A stretch of DNA of 64,000 nucleotides from Flavimobilis sp052324925 (GCA_052324925.1 JBQPRE010000004.1); one strand, 5' to 3'. Shown: positions 42,112 through 51,173, counted from the stretch's first letter. Translations and numbers: made by a program. Notes: generated by a model from the sequence alone, not told the origin.

Positions 42112-42148
42112 TGCGGCCCGTCGGCACCTTGTGCCGGCGGGCCGCAGT
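42112..42148 (+). terminator. Intercistronic hairpin between malE and malF
   Basis: A 17-bp stem (one G-T pair) formed by 42112-42128 and 42132-42148 with a 3-nt loop starts 8 nt after the malE stop. As malF has no obvious separate promoter, this is likely a partial terminator or 3'-end stabiliser that gives more binding protein than permease. Confidence 0.7.
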
Positions 42149-42249
42149 CAGGCTGAGTCGACGCACTGCCTCCAAGGTGGTGCGTCGGCGGTGTCTGCGC
42201 AAGCATGAGAACCGCGCCCGCGACGCAGTGGGCACCCATGGAGGAAGAG

Positions 42250-43881
42250 ATGTCCGATCGGAACCTGGCCTCACCCACAGAGGCAACAGGGACGAGCCCC
42301 GCGGAGCCCACCGTGCTCCCCGCGGCGCCACACCATGCGCGCGACCTGTCCGCGGGCTTCTTCATCAAGCTCCTCCTCATGATGCTCGTCAACGCGTTCT
42401 GCGTGTTCGGCATCATGAATGCGGTCTCGGCGCAGTCGTGGGGCGTCCTCGCGGGGACGATCGCGATCCTCGTCGTCGTCAACTGGGTCTACTTCTCGCG
42501 CCGCACTGTCCCGGGCAAGTACTTGGTGCCCGGCCTCATCTTCCTGCTCGTCTTCCAGGTCTTCGTCATGGCGTACACCGCCTACGTGGCCTTCACGAAC
42601 TACGGCACGGCGCACTCGATCACGCGTGACCAGGCGATCGAGCGAATCCAGGAGTACAACGAGCGGCAGATGCCCGACTCTCCGACGTACCCGCTCACGG
42701 TCCTCGAGCGTGACGGCTCCATCTACCTCGGCATTGTCGATGGTGGCGTCGCCAAGGTCGGCTCCGCCGAGTCAGCGATGGCTCCTGCTGACGACGCTGT
42801 CGTCGTCGGCGAGGGTGCGGGCGCCCGGATCGAGTCGCTCCCTGGCTACAAGGCACTCTCGTTCGCCGAGCTCCTCGGCCTGAGCGAGGACGTCACGAAG
42901 ATCCGCGTCCCGTGGTCTGAGGACGCGGCCGACGGCTCGCTGCGGACCCAGAACGGTTCGACCGCGCTGCGGAACATCTCAGCTCTCGACTACGACGACG
43001 CCGCGCGCACGATGACCAACGTCGAGACCGGGGTCGTCTACACCGAGAGCGACCGCGGCTCCTTCGTCGCGCCCGACGGAACCGAGCTGCAGCCTGGCTG
43101 GCGGGTGACCGTCGGCGGCGAGAACTTCGTGCGCATGGTCACCGACGGCAAGCTCGCCGGACCGTTCCTGCGCACGTTCGTGTGGACGTTCGCCTTCGGC
43201 TTCCTCTCGGTGCTCACGACGTTCGCGGCGGGTCTCCTGCTCGCCGTCACCTTCAACAACATGAAGATGCGCTCCCGCGGCTGGTACCGCGCGGTGCTCA
43301 TCCTCCCGTATGCGTTCCCGGGCTTCCTGTCCGCACTCATCTGGGCCGGCATGCTCAACACGAGCTTTGGCTACATCAACCAGGTGCTCCTCGGGGGAGC
43401 GGGGATCGAGTGGCTGGGCGATCCATGGCTTGCGAAGATCTCGATCATCCTCGTCAACCTGTGGCTCGGCTTCCCGTACATGTTCCTCATCTCGACGGGC
43501 GCGCTCCAGGCGATCCCCTCGGACATCTACGAGGCCGCGACGATTGATGGCGCTGGCCCCGTCCGTTCATTCCGCAGCCTCACGCTTCCCTTGCTCCTCG
43601 TCGCTGTGACGCCGCTGCTCATCGCGAGCTTCGCCTTCAACTTCAACAACTTCTCGCTCATCTACATGCTCACAGCGGGTGGTCCGAAGTTCGTCGGCAA
43701 CGAGTTCAACCTCGGCCACACCGACATTCTCATCTCGATGGTCTACAAGATCGCCGTCGAGGCCGGAGGCACGAAGGACTACGGCCTCGCTTCGGCGATG
43801 TCGATCGTCATCTTCCTCATCGTCGGCGTCATCTCCTACATCGGATTCCGCCGGACCCGTCAGCTCGAGGAGATCAACTGA
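42250..43881 (+). CDS. malF: Maltodextrin ABC transporter permease MalF
   Basis: 543 residues. Three N-terminal helices are followed by an extracytoplasmic domain (about 125-290, as in enterobacterial MalF P2), then five further helices with the EAA loop YEAATIDGAGPVRSFRSLTLPLL near 435-455 that contacts the ATPase. FAFNFNNFSLIYMLTAGGP is a MalF hallmark. GGAGGAAG lies 2-5 nt upstream of the ATG at 42250; in-frame ATGs at 42205 and 42238 are less well placed. It pairs with MalG, 1 nt downstream. Confidence 0.93.
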   Translation: MSDRNLASPTEATGTSPAEPTVLPAAPHHARDLSAGFFIKLLLMMLVNAFCVFGIMNAVSAQSWGVLAGTIAILVVVNWVYFSRRTVPGKYLVPGLIFLLVFQVFVMAYTAYVAFTNYGTAHSITRDQAIERIQEYNERQMPDSPTYPLTVLERDGSIYLGIVDGGVAKVGSAESAMAPADDAVVVGEGAGARIESLPGYKALSFAELLGLSEDVTKIRVPWSEDAADGSLRTQNGSTALRNISALDYDDAARTMTNVETGVVYTESDRGSFVAPDGTELQPGWRVTVGGENFVRMVTDGKLAGPFLRTFVWTFAFGFLSVLTTFAAGLLLAVTFNNMKMRSRGWYRAVLILPYAFPGFLSALIWAGMLNTSFGYINQVLLGGAGIEWLGDPWLAKISIILVNLWLGFPYMFLISTGALQAIPSDIYEAATIDGAGPVRSFRSLTLPLLLVAVTPLLIASFAFNFNNFSLIYMLTAGGPKFVGNEFNLGHTDILISMVYKIAVEAGGTKDYGLASAMSIVIFLIVGVISYIGFRRTRQLEEIN

Positions 43882-43882
43882 C

Positions 43883-44821
43883 ATGGCCACCACACAGCAG
43901 TTCCCCATGACCTCCGAGCCCGGGTCGGGCCTCGCGCCCGTGGCGACGCTCTCACGGGGCGAACAGTTCGTCCGATGGATGCGCGAGTTCGGCTGGCGGC
44001 ACCTCGTCGGCATCCTCATGATCCCGATCTGCCTGCTGCCGATCCTCTTCGCCGCGTCGATGTCTCTCAAGGGCCCGCGCGCGTCGATCAACGGCGTCGG
44101 TGATCAGGGGCTGTTCACCGCGTTCGACGTGAGCACGTACAGCTTCCTGTTCTCCGAGTCGCAGTTCCCGCGCTGGGCGCTGAACTCGATCATCATCTGT
44201 GGCGTCACCGCGATCGGGACGGTCCTCATGGGATCGGCCGCCGCGTATGCGTTCTCGCGCTTCCGCTTCGCGGGGCGTCGCGGCGGACTGACCGCCCTGC
44301 TCATCGTCCAGATGTTCCCGCAGATGCTCGCGTTCGTCGCGATCTTCCTGCTCATCCGGTCGCTCGGCGAGGTCTACCCGTTCCTCGGCGAGAACAGCCA
44401 CCTCGGGCTCATCGCGATCTACCTCGGTGGCGCGCTCGGCTCGAACGCGTTCCTCATGTACGGGTTCTTCAACACGGTGCCCCGCGAGCTCGACGAGGCC
44501 GCCAAGATCGACGGCGCCAGCCACGCACAGATCTTCTGGACGATCATCCTGCGGCTCGTCGCCCCGATCCTCACGGTCGTCGGCCTGCTGTCGTTCGTCG
44601 GCACCTACGGCGACTTCATCATCGCCAAGGTCCTCATGACGAAGGAAGAGAACTACACGATCGCGGTCGGCCTCTACCAGTGGGCGACGCGCCCGCTCGT
44701 CACGCCCTGGGCACAGTTCGCCGCTGGCGCAGTCGTGGCGGCAGTCCCGGTGATCATCCTCTTCATGTTCCTGCAGAAGTACATCGTCTCCGGACTCACT
44801 GCGGGGTCGGTCAAGGGATGA
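43883..44821 (+). CDS. malG: Maltodextrin ABC transporter permease MalG
   Basis: 312 residues with six helices. It opens with a short cytoplasmic tail, then HLVGILMIPICLLPILFAASMSL. The EAA loop ELDEAAKIDGASHAQIFWTIILRL (about 205-230) is the ATPase docking site. The end TAGSVKG matches the usual MalG C-terminus. It starts 1 nt after malF and its stop overlaps the following GH13 start (ATGA), so the four genes malE-malF-malG-GH13 are one operon. No ATPase gene follows. Confidence 0.93.
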   Translation: MATTQQFPMTSEPGSGLAPVATLSRGEQFVRWMREFGWRHLVGILMIPICLLPILFAASMSLKGPRASINGVGDQGLFTAFDVSTYSFLFSESQFPRWALNSIIICGVTAIGTVLMGSAAAYAFSRFRFAGRRGGLTALLIVQMFPQMLAFVAIFLLIRSLGEVYPFLGENSHLGLIAIYLGGALGSNAFLMYGFFNTVPRELDEAAKIDGASHAQIFWTIILRLVAPILTVVGLLSFVGTYGDFIIAKVLMTKEENYTIAVGLYQWATRPLVTPWAQFAAGAVVAAVPVIILFMFLQKYIVSGLTAGSVKG

Positions 44822-46698
44822 GTGTCGGACCCCACGGGTCCGTCGGCCAGGCAGGGCGCGCCGTGCGCGCCCTGCCTCACCACGACGGCTCAGAGCTCTA
44901 CACCGCGCAGGGCCCGTACCGCATCGGGGACTCGGTCCCCGTACGGGTGCGGGTCCCTCGCACGTCCGGGGTCACCGAGGTGTGGCTGCGCACGGTTCAG
45001 GACGCGGAGCCACGGACGCGGCAGGCCGTCCTCGTCGACGAGGACGCGCGCGACGCGTGGTACGAGGCCGACGTCCTCGTCCATCACGAGGTCACCCACT
45101 ACCGGTTCGCCCTCGTGCGACCGGGCGCGGTGGCATGGCTCAACGCAGCCGGCGTCCATGACCGTGGCGTCATGGACGCCCACGACTTCCGGATCTCGAC
45201 GCACGCGCCCGGCCCGACGTGGCTGCGGGACGCCGTCGTCTACCAGATCTTCCCCGACCGCTTCGCGCGCTCGGCCCGCGCCGATGAGCGCGAGCTGCCC
45301 GAGTGGGCCATCGCTGCGCAGTGGGGCGCAGAGCCCATCCGCGAGGGCCGCGAGACCGGGTTGCAGTACTACGGTGGCGACCTCGACGGAATCGTCGAGC
45401 ATCTCGATCACGTGCGCGACCTCGGTGTGACGACGGTCTACCTCACGCCCGTCTTCCCGGGGCGCACGTGCCACCGCTACGACGCTGCGACCTTCGACCA
45501 TGTCGACCCTCTCCTCGGAGGGAACGAGGCCTACGCGCGTCTCTCGGCGGCCGTGCACGGGCAGGGCTTGCGTCTCATGGGAGACCTGACGACCAACCAC
45601 ACCGGCGCCAGCCACGAGTGGTTCCGCACCGCCCAGGCCGAGGAGTCCTCCGCCGAGCGCGACTTCTACCTGTGGACCCCGCCTGGCGCTCCGGACGCGG
45701 GTGCGGGATACGTCGGTTGGATCGGGCACTCACACCTGCCGAAGCTCGACTTCCGCTCGGACGAGTTGCGTGCCCGCATGATCGAGGGGCCAGACTCCGT
45801 CGTCGGCAGATGGCTCCAGGCGCCGTATGCGCTCGACGGCTGGCGCATCGACGTCGCCAACATGACCGGCCGCTACGGGACGCTCGACCTCAACCACGAC
45901 GTGGCGCAGACGGTGCGCGCCACGATCGAGCAGGTCAACCCCGACGGTGCGCTCATCGCGGAACACTTCCACGACGCCCGCGGCGACCTCGCGGGCGACA
46001 CGTGGCACGCGAACATGAACTACACAGCATTCTCGAACCCGCTGTGGTCGTGGCTGTCGGCTCAGGGCCACGATGTCTCCTACCAGGGGATGCGCGGTGT
46101 GCCCGTGCCTCGCCGGTCCGGGGTCGACGTCGTTGCTGAGATGCGCGACTTCGACGGCGGCGTGCCGTGGGGGGTCCTCGAACGGCAGTGGAACATGCTC
46201 GGCTCGCACGACACGCCGCGCATCCGCACGCTCGTCGGCTCGCGTGAGCTCCACGAGGTTGCCGCAGGCGTGCTCTTCACCTACCTCGGCGTGCCCGTCG
46301 TCTACGCGGGTGACGAGCTCGGGCTCACGGGAACGAACGGTGAGCACGGCCGTGTGGCGATGCCGTGGGACGAGCCGGAACGACGCGACGAGCACACGCA
46401 CGACGTCTACCGGCGGCTCGCGGCGCTGCGCCACACGCACCGTGCGCTGCGTGAGGGTTCGCTGCGCTGGGTGCTCGTCGCAGGCGATGCCCTCGGCTAC
46501 GTGCGTGAGACGCGCGACGAGACGATCCTCGTCGTTGCTGCGCGCGCGCCGTGGGAGGGCGGGGCCCTCCCGCTCGACGCGACGGACGCTGTGACGCTCT
46601 ACGGCGGGCATGACCTCACGTCTAGTCCCGAGGGAGCCTGGGTGACGGGCGACGGCCCACACATCGGCATCTGGCGGATCGGTCGTGCCGGGAGCTGA
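44818..46698 (+). CDS. Cytoplasmic GH13 maltodextrin hydrolase (neopullulanase/cyclomaltodextrinase-like)
   Basis: 626 residues, no signal peptide. An N-terminal beta domain (about 25-130, CBM34-like) precedes a GH13 barrel with AVVYQIFPDRFARS, GGDLDGIVEHLDHVRDLGV, DLTTNHTGASHEWF, nucleophile Asp345 (WRIDVANM), acid/base Glu382 (LIAEHFH) and Asp465 (LGSHDTPRI). The added N domain and VYQIFPDRF text are typical of the GH13_20 group, which cuts maltodextrins, pullulan or cyclodextrins to small sugars. Overlap with malG shows it processes what the transporter brings in. Confidence 0.9.
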   Translation: MSVGPHGSVGQAGRAVRALPHHDGSELYTAQGPYRIGDSVPVRVRVPRTSGVTEVWLRTVQDAEPRTRQAVLVDEDARDAWYEADVLVHHEVTHYRFALVRPGAVAWLNAAGVHDRGVMDAHDFRISTHAPGPTWLRDAVVYQIFPDRFARSARADERELPEWAIAAQWGAEPIREGRETGLQYYGGDLDGIVEHLDHVRDLGVTTVYLTPVFPGRTCHRYDAATFDHVDPLLGGNEAYARLSAAVHGQGLRLMGDLTTNHTGASHEWFRTAQAEESSAERDFYLWTPPGAPDAGAGYVGWIGHSHLPKLDFRSDELRARMIEGPDSVVGRWLQAPYALDGWRIDVANMTGRYGTLDLNHDVAQTVRATIEQVNPDGALIAEHFHDARGDLAGDTWHANMNYTAFSNPLWSWLSAQGHDVSYQGMRGVPVPRRSGVDVVAEMRDFDGGVPWGVLERQWNMLGSHDTPRIRTLVGSRELHEVAAGVLFTYLGVPVVYAGDELGLTGTNGEHGRVAMPWDEPERRDEHTHDVYRRLAALRHTHRALREGSLRWVLVAGDALGYVRETRDETILVVAARAPWEGGALPLDATDAVTLYGGHDLTSSPEGAWVTGDGPHIGIWRIGRAGS

Positions 46699-46735
46699 GG
46701 GCGGGCACTCGTGGGGGATGCCGCGGACCCTCGAC

Positions 46736-46741
46736 TAAGGT
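46736..46741 (+). promoter_or_regulatory. -10 box TAAGGT, leaderless start of dgt
   Basis: TAAGGT ends 7 nt before the GTG at 46749. It overlaps the alternative GTG at 46740, which therefore cannot be in the transcript. Confidence 0.5.
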
Positions 46742-46748
46742 GGGGCTC

Positions 46749-48011
46749 GTGCCCTTCGACCCCGAGATCCCCGGTTACGGCGTCGCTGACGTTGCGCGGC
46801 GCGCCGCCGAGCCCCCCAAGTCGAAGGCCCGCACCCCGTTCGAGCGGGACCGGGCGCGCCTCGTGCATTCCTCTGCGTTGCGCAGGCTCGGCGCCAAGAC
46901 ACAGGTCCTCGGCCCGTCGAGCGACGACTTCATCCGCACGCGGCTCACGCACACGCTCGAGGTCGCGCAGGTCGGACGCGAGATTGGCAAGCAGCTGGGC
47001 TGCGACCCGGACGTCGTCGACTCGGCGTGCCTCGCGCACGACCTCGGGCACCCGCCCTTCGGCCACAACGGTGAGCGCGAGCTCGCCGAGGTCGCCAAGG
47101 ACATCGGTGGTTTCGAGGGCAACGCGCAGACGCTGCGGCTGCTCACCCGCCTCGAGCCCAAGGCGGCCGACGCCGACGGCTCGTCCGTGGGTCTCAACCT
47201 CACACGCGCGAGCCTCGATGCGTCCGTCAAGTACCCCTGGCGTCTCTGGGAGGGGCCGCAGGGCCGGCTCACGCACAAGTTTGGCGTCTACCCCGACGAC
47301 CAGCCGGTGTTCGACTGGTTGCGCGAGGGTGCCCCCGCCGGCGTCAAGTGCCTCGAAGCGCAGGTCATGGACCTGGCTGACGACATCAGCTACTCGGTTC
47401 ACGACGTCGAGGACGCGATCGTCGGCGGCAAGCTTGACCTCACCCTCATGACCCAGGACGCCGAGCGCGGCCGCGTCATCGACGCGGTCACCACCTGGTA
47501 CGGCGACCGCTTTGCCGCCGACGAGCTCGACGCCGCGATGGGGCGTCTCGCCAAGGACGGCCTCTGGCCGAGCGACTTTGACGGATCGCGTCGCTCGCTC
47601 GCCCGGCTCAAGGACTCCACGAGCCAGCTCATCGGGCGCTTCTGTGGGGCGGCGCACGACGCCACGCGCGAACGCTACGGGGACGGACCGCTCACGCGGT
47701 ATGCGGCGAGCCTCGTGGTGCCCGAGGCGACCGCGGCCGAGATCCAGGTGCTCAAGGGTGTGGCCGTCGCCTACGTCATGGCGCCCCGCGAGTCGGAGCC
47801 GCTCTACATGGCTCAGCGCCAGGTGCTGCGCCAGCTCGTCGACGTGCTCGTCGACCGGGCACCGACAGCGCTCGAGCCGACGTTCGCGCTCGACTGGCAC
47901 GATGCGGCCGACGACGGTGCGCGGCTGCGCGTCGTCATTGACCAGGTCGCATCGCTCACCGATGTCTCGGCAGCCAAGTGGCACGCGCGGCTCGTCGGGC
48001 CGTCCTTCTGA
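46749..48011 (+). CDS. dgt: Deoxyguanosinetriphosphate triphosphohydrolase-like protein
   Basis: A 420-residue HD-domain enzyme. Family text: RTPFERDRARLVHSSALRRLGAKTQV, DFIRTRLTHTLEVAQVGREI, SACLAHDLGHPPFGHNGE (metal-binding HD), FEGNAQTLRLLTRLE and DLADDISYSVHDVEDAI. It removes triphosphate from dNTPs, with dGTP as the classic substrate; actinobacterial homologues are less specific. The GTG at 46749 is preferred over the GTG at 46740 because of the -10 box position. It precedes dnaG in the usual actinobacterial order. Confidence 0.94.
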   Translation: MPFDPEIPGYGVADVARRAAEPPKSKARTPFERDRARLVHSSALRRLGAKTQVLGPSSDDFIRTRLTHTLEVAQVGREIGKQLGCDPDVVDSACLAHDLGHPPFGHNGERELAEVAKDIGGFEGNAQTLRLLTRLEPKAADADGSSVGLNLTRASLDASVKYPWRLWEGPQGRLTHKFGVYPDDQPVFDWLREGAPAGVKCLEAQVMDLADDISYSVHDVEDAIVGGKLDLTLMTQDAERGRVIDAVTTWYGDRFAADELDAAMGRLAKDGLWPSDFDGSRRSLARLKDSTSQLIGRFCGAAHDATRERYGDGPLTRYAASLVVPEATAAEIQVLKGVAVAYVMAPRESEPLYMAQRQVLRQLVDVLVDRAPTALEPTFALDWHDAADDGARLRVVIDQVASLTDVSAAKWHARLVGPSF

Positions 48012-48055
48012 GGCGAACGCGACCGGCACGGCCACGGCGGCTGACGCGCGAGCAC

Positions 48056-48061
48056 TAGACT
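48056..48061 (+). promoter_or_regulatory. -10 box TAGACT, leaderless start of dnaG
   Basis: TAGACT ends 6 nt before the GTG at 48068 and no ribosome-binding site intervenes. Confidence 0.55.
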
Positions 48062-48067
48062 CCGTAT

Positions 48068-49996
48068 GTGGCCGGGTTGATCAAGCGCGAGGACGTCGAC
48101 GCCGTTCGCGACCGCGCACGGATCGAAGAGGTCGTCGGCTCGTACGTCACCCTCAAACCCGCTGGCGTCGGCTCTCAGAAGGGCTTGTGCCCCTTCCACG
48201 ACGAGCGCACCCCGTCGTTCCACGTGCGACCCCAGGTGGGGCGCTGGCACTGCTTCGGTTGCGGCGAGGGCGGGGACGTCATCAGCTTCGTCCAGAAGAT
48301 CGACGGGCTCGGCTTCACCGAAGCGGTCGAGTACCTCGCGGGACGCGCGGGCATCACGCTCCGCTACGAAGAGGGCGGCGCGCAGCGGCGTCCCGAGGAG
48401 AGCGGCCGGCGCCAGCGGCTCGTCGAGGCCAACCGCACGGCGGCTCAGTTCTTCGCCGAACAGCTCTTCACCCCCGGGGCAGGCCCGGCACGCGACTTCC
48501 TCGCCCAGCGGTCCTTCGACCGGACGATCGCCGAGCAGTTCGGCGTCGGCTTCGCCCCCGAGGGGTGGAGCACGCTCCTCACCCACCTGCGCGGACGCGG
48601 CTTCACCGAGGCCGAGCTCCTTGCGGCAGGCCTGGTCTCCCAGGGCAACCGCGGCGTGTACGACCGCTTTCGCGGCCGCCTCATCTGGCCCATCCGCGAT
48701 GTCACGGGCGAGGTCATCGGGTTCGGTGCACGGCGCCTGCTCGAGGAGGACCAGGGCCCGAAGTACCTCAACACGCCCGAGACGGTTCTCTACAAGAAGT
48801 CGAACGTGCTCTACGGTCTCGACCTCGCCAAGCGTGAGATCGCGCGAACCAAGCGCGTCGTCGTCGTCGAGGGGTACACGGACGTCATGGCGGCCCACCT
48901 CTCAGGCATCGGCCAGGCGATCGCGACGTGCGGTACGGCTTTCGGGACGGACCACGTGCGCGTCGTGCGCCGACTCGTCGGCGACACGTCGTCCGGCGCC
49001 GGCGTCCAGCTGGCTGGGGGAGGGTCCACGGGTGGCGAGATCATCTTCACGTTCGACGGCGACGCAGCCGGCCAGAAGGCGGCGCTGCGTGCCTTCAACG
49101 AGGACCAGCGCTTCTACGCGCAAACCTTCGTCGCGGTCGAGCCTCACGGCATGGACCCGTGCGACCTGCGCCTCGCGCGCGGTCCGGAGGCGGTCCGTGC
49201 GCTCATCGACTCGCGCGAACCCCTGTTCGAGTTCGTCGTACGGTCGACGCTGCGCGCGCACAACCTCAGCCACGCCGAGGGGCGCATCGCTGCGCTGCGT
49301 GCCTCAGCGCCCGTCGTCGCAGGCATCCGCGACCGTGCGCTGCGGGCGGAGTACGCACGGCAGCTTGCAGGGTGGCTCGGCATGGAGGCTGACGACGTGC
49401 GCCGCGCCGTGTCCTCGGCCGAACGCGCCCAGGGCCAGGCCCGGCACGCCGCGCCCGACGACGTGCCGCAGGGCGCCGTGGTCGCTGACGCCGTCCCGGG
49501 CGGCTTCACGGTCCCGGACCGACGCGACCCCGTCGCGCGCCTTGAGCGTCAGGTGCTCGAAGCGGTGCTGCAGCACCCTGGGTCAACGCCTGACGTCTTT
49601 GACGACCTCGGATCCGATGCCTTCTCCGTTCCCGCGTGGCGTGCCGTCCACGAGGCGATCCGAGCCGCTGGCGGAGTCCGCTCTGTCGGCGCGGTTGACC
49701 CTGCGCGGTGGGTCGCCACCGTCGTCGACGAGTCTGCTGGCCCGGTTGCGGGGCTCGTCGGCGAACTCGCCGTCTCACCGCTTCCTGAGGACCGTGAGAG
49801 CGCGGTCGCGGACTACGTGCGTGGTGTCGTGCACGCGCTCGTCGACATGCAGGTGACTCGGCGTATCGCAGACCAAAGGTCCGTGCTGCAACGCACTGAC
49901 GCAGAACGCGAGCCCGAGGCCTACCAGGCGGCCTTCGCCGAGCTGCTACGGCTCGAGCAGCAACGGCGTCTCCTGCGTGAGACCACAGCCGGGTGA
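48068..49996 (+). CDS. dnaG: DNA primase DnaG
   Basis: 642 residues. The N-terminal CHC2 zinc finger has Cys41, His44, Cys62 and Cys65 (CPFHDERTPSFHV ... WHCFGCGEGGD). The RNA polymerase core with Toprim follows, with motifs VVVEGYTDVMAAHLSG and IIFTFDGDAAGQKAAL. An insertion between these (about 300-320, containing SSGAGVQLAGGGSTGG) is common in actinobacterial primases. The C-terminal helicase-binding domain closes the protein. It makes RNA primers at the fork together with DnaB. Confidence 0.96.
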   Translation: MAGLIKREDVDAVRDRARIEEVVGSYVTLKPAGVGSQKGLCPFHDERTPSFHVRPQVGRWHCFGCGEGGDVISFVQKIDGLGFTEAVEYLAGRAGITLRYEEGGAQRRPEESGRRQRLVEANRTAAQFFAEQLFTPGAGPARDFLAQRSFDRTIAEQFGVGFAPEGWSTLLTHLRGRGFTEAELLAAGLVSQGNRGVYDRFRGRLIWPIRDVTGEVIGFGARRLLEEDQGPKYLNTPETVLYKKSNVLYGLDLAKREIARTKRVVVVEGYTDVMAAHLSGIGQAIATCGTAFGTDHVRVVRRLVGDTSSGAGVQLAGGGSTGGEIIFTFDGDAAGQKAALRAFNEDQRFYAQTFVAVEPHGMDPCDLRLARGPEAVRALIDSREPLFEFVVRSTLRAHNLSHAEGRIAALRASAPVVAGIRDRALRAEYARQLAGWLGMEADDVRRAVSSAERAQGQARHAAPDDVPQGAVVADAVPGGFTVPDRRDPVARLERQVLEAVLQHPGSTPDVFDDLGSDAFSVPAWRAVHEAIRAAGGVRSVGAVDPARWVATVVDESAGPVAGLVGELAVSPLPEDRESAVADYVRGVVHALVDMQVTRRIADQRSVLQRTDAEREPEAYQAAFAELLRLEQQRRLLRETTAG

Positions 49997-50054
49997 GACC
50001 GGCAGCGTGACGTAGCCGAGCGGTGCGGGGGGCCCTGCGAGTGCCCGGTGCAAC

Positions 50055-50083
50055 TTCGACGAACGCGGTGTCGGCTGTAGATT
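50055..50083 (+). promoter_or_regulatory. Promoter of the CAU tRNA gene
   Basis: TTCGAC (50055-50060) and TAGATT (50078-50083) are 17 nt apart, a good match to a housekeeping promoter. The predicted start near 50090 is about 14 nt before the tRNA. Confidence 0.65.
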
Positions 50084-50103
50084 GTCACGGGGCCAACGGC
50101 CCG

Positions 50104-50177
50104 GGGGCATTAGCTCAGTCGGTCAGAGCAGCGGACTCATAATCCGTCGGTCCTGGGTTCAAGCCCCAGATGCCCCA
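50104..50177 (+). tRNA. tRNA with anticodon CAU (Met or Ile2)
   Basis: A 74-nt cloverleaf: acceptor GGGGCAT/ATGCCCC, D arm GCTC...GAGC, anticodon stem GCGGA/TCCGT with loop CTCATAA (anticodon CAT), T arm CTGGG-TTCAAGC-CCCAG and discriminator A. CCA is not encoded. The 5' end pairs fully, so it is not an initiator tRNA. Elongator Met and the lysidine-modified Ile2 species both carry CAU; the ACTCATAAT anticodon region is compatible with either. Confidence 0.9.
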
Positions 50178-50284
50178 CTCGATGCTCACGTGCGTGCGCG
50201 TGCCGCATCCCGTCGGGCCGAGATCGGGGTTACGAACGGTGAGGCCGCCCGCCGCCGCGTGCGATGCGGTCGCGTGAGGCGGGC

Positions 50285-50290
50285 TACCGT
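50285..50290 (+). promoter_or_regulatory. -10 box TACCGT, leaderless start of the 50297 gene
   Basis: TACCGT is followed by GGGGGC and then the ATG at 50297, a 6-nt gap. Confidence 0.45.
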
Positions 50291-50296
50291 GGGGGC

Positions 50297-50854
50297 ATGG
50301 CTCTCTTTCGCACCTCGATCCCCGCAACGCAGCTCGATCTTGCACGCCGTACCGTCGGGGAGAAGGCCGTGGCCGGCACGCGGGTCGAGCTCCTCCTGGG
50401 CGGTGCAGAGCCGCGCGAGAACGTGCGCATCGAGGACCTTCCCGTGCGATGGGCGCTCGCGACCGCGCACCACGTCATCATCGAGCGCGAGGACGCGCCG
50501 CTCGTCCGCCGCTGGTGCGACGTCGACCATGCGGCAGTTGACGCTCAGGCCAACGTCATGACGATCAGCTGGGCGGACGGCACGACGCCGACGCGCCTGC
50601 ACCTCGTCGACCGTGCGCCCCAGGCGTTCGCGCGCACGCTCCGCGAGCGAGTGGTGGCGAGCGTCGTCCACCGCGAGACCGCCGAGGTCCCCGGCGGGGG
50701 AACGGTGCGGGTCGCGATCCGTCGAGACGAGAACGACGAGCTGTTCTCAGAAGTGCTCGGCGACGGGTATCTCGACCTGACCGACCCCGCGACCAGAGCT
50801 GTGGTGCAGGCCACGGAGGCGCGGGTGCGAAGCGCGGTCGGACTCCCGCTGTAA
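50297..50854 (+). CDS. Conserved hypothetical protein between two tRNA genes
   Basis: A 185-residue soluble protein, no signal peptide or membrane segment. It begins ALFRTSIPATQLDLARRTVGEKAVAG, has an RVELLLGGAE strand and ENVRIEDLPVRWALATAHHVIIERE, and ends with a helix EARVRSAVGLPL. The composition (alternating short strands, Arg/Glu-rich) and the wording resemble small actinobacterial proteins annotated only as hypothetical; I cannot assign a function. It appears leaderless. Codon use matches the core genes, so it is probably native. Confidence 0.78.
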   Translation: MALFRTSIPATQLDLARRTVGEKAVAGTRVELLLGGAEPRENVRIEDLPVRWALATAHHVIIEREDAPLVRRWCDVDHAAVDAQANVMTISWADGTTPTRLHLVDRAPQAFARTLRERVVASVVHRETAEVPGGGTVRVAIRRDENDELFSEVLGDGYLDLTDPATRAVVQATEARVRSAVGLPL

Positions 50855-50860
50855 CGCTGC

Positions 50861-50866
50861 TATAGT
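50861..50866 (+). promoter_or_regulatory. -10 box TATAGT for tRNA-Asn
   Basis: TATAGT predicts a start near 50873, about 25 nt before the tRNA. The match to the consensus TATAAT is the closest in the window; the -35 (TCGGAC region at 50838-50843) is weak. Confidence 0.55.
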
Positions 50867-50897
50867 TTTTCTCGGCCCGCTGCGGCAGGCCACGCGA

Positions 50898-50970
<73 letters not shown>

Positions 50971-50978
50971 CAGGTCAG

Positions 50979-51009
50979 AACCCCCGCCCTCACCTCGAGG
51001 GCGGGGGTT
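50979..51009 (+). terminator. Terminator after tRNA-Asn
   Basis: A 13-bp stem, AACCCCCGCCCTC (50979-50991) with GAGGGCGGGGGTT (50997-51009), and a 5-nt loop, followed by a pyrimidine-rich TCTGCTTCTG. Confidence 0.8.
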
Positions 51010-51173
51010 CTCTGCTTCTGCGGACAAGGACGCCAACAATTGACGCCTTCATAGCGCGCTCGACGTGCAGCCCTTGGCACCTTTGCAGCGCTATCGGCGT
51101 GGAACGCAGCCGGTTCGTAGGCGATCGGGGCCGCCGTCATAGAACTGGTGGCCACCGGGTCTTTCATGTGTTT

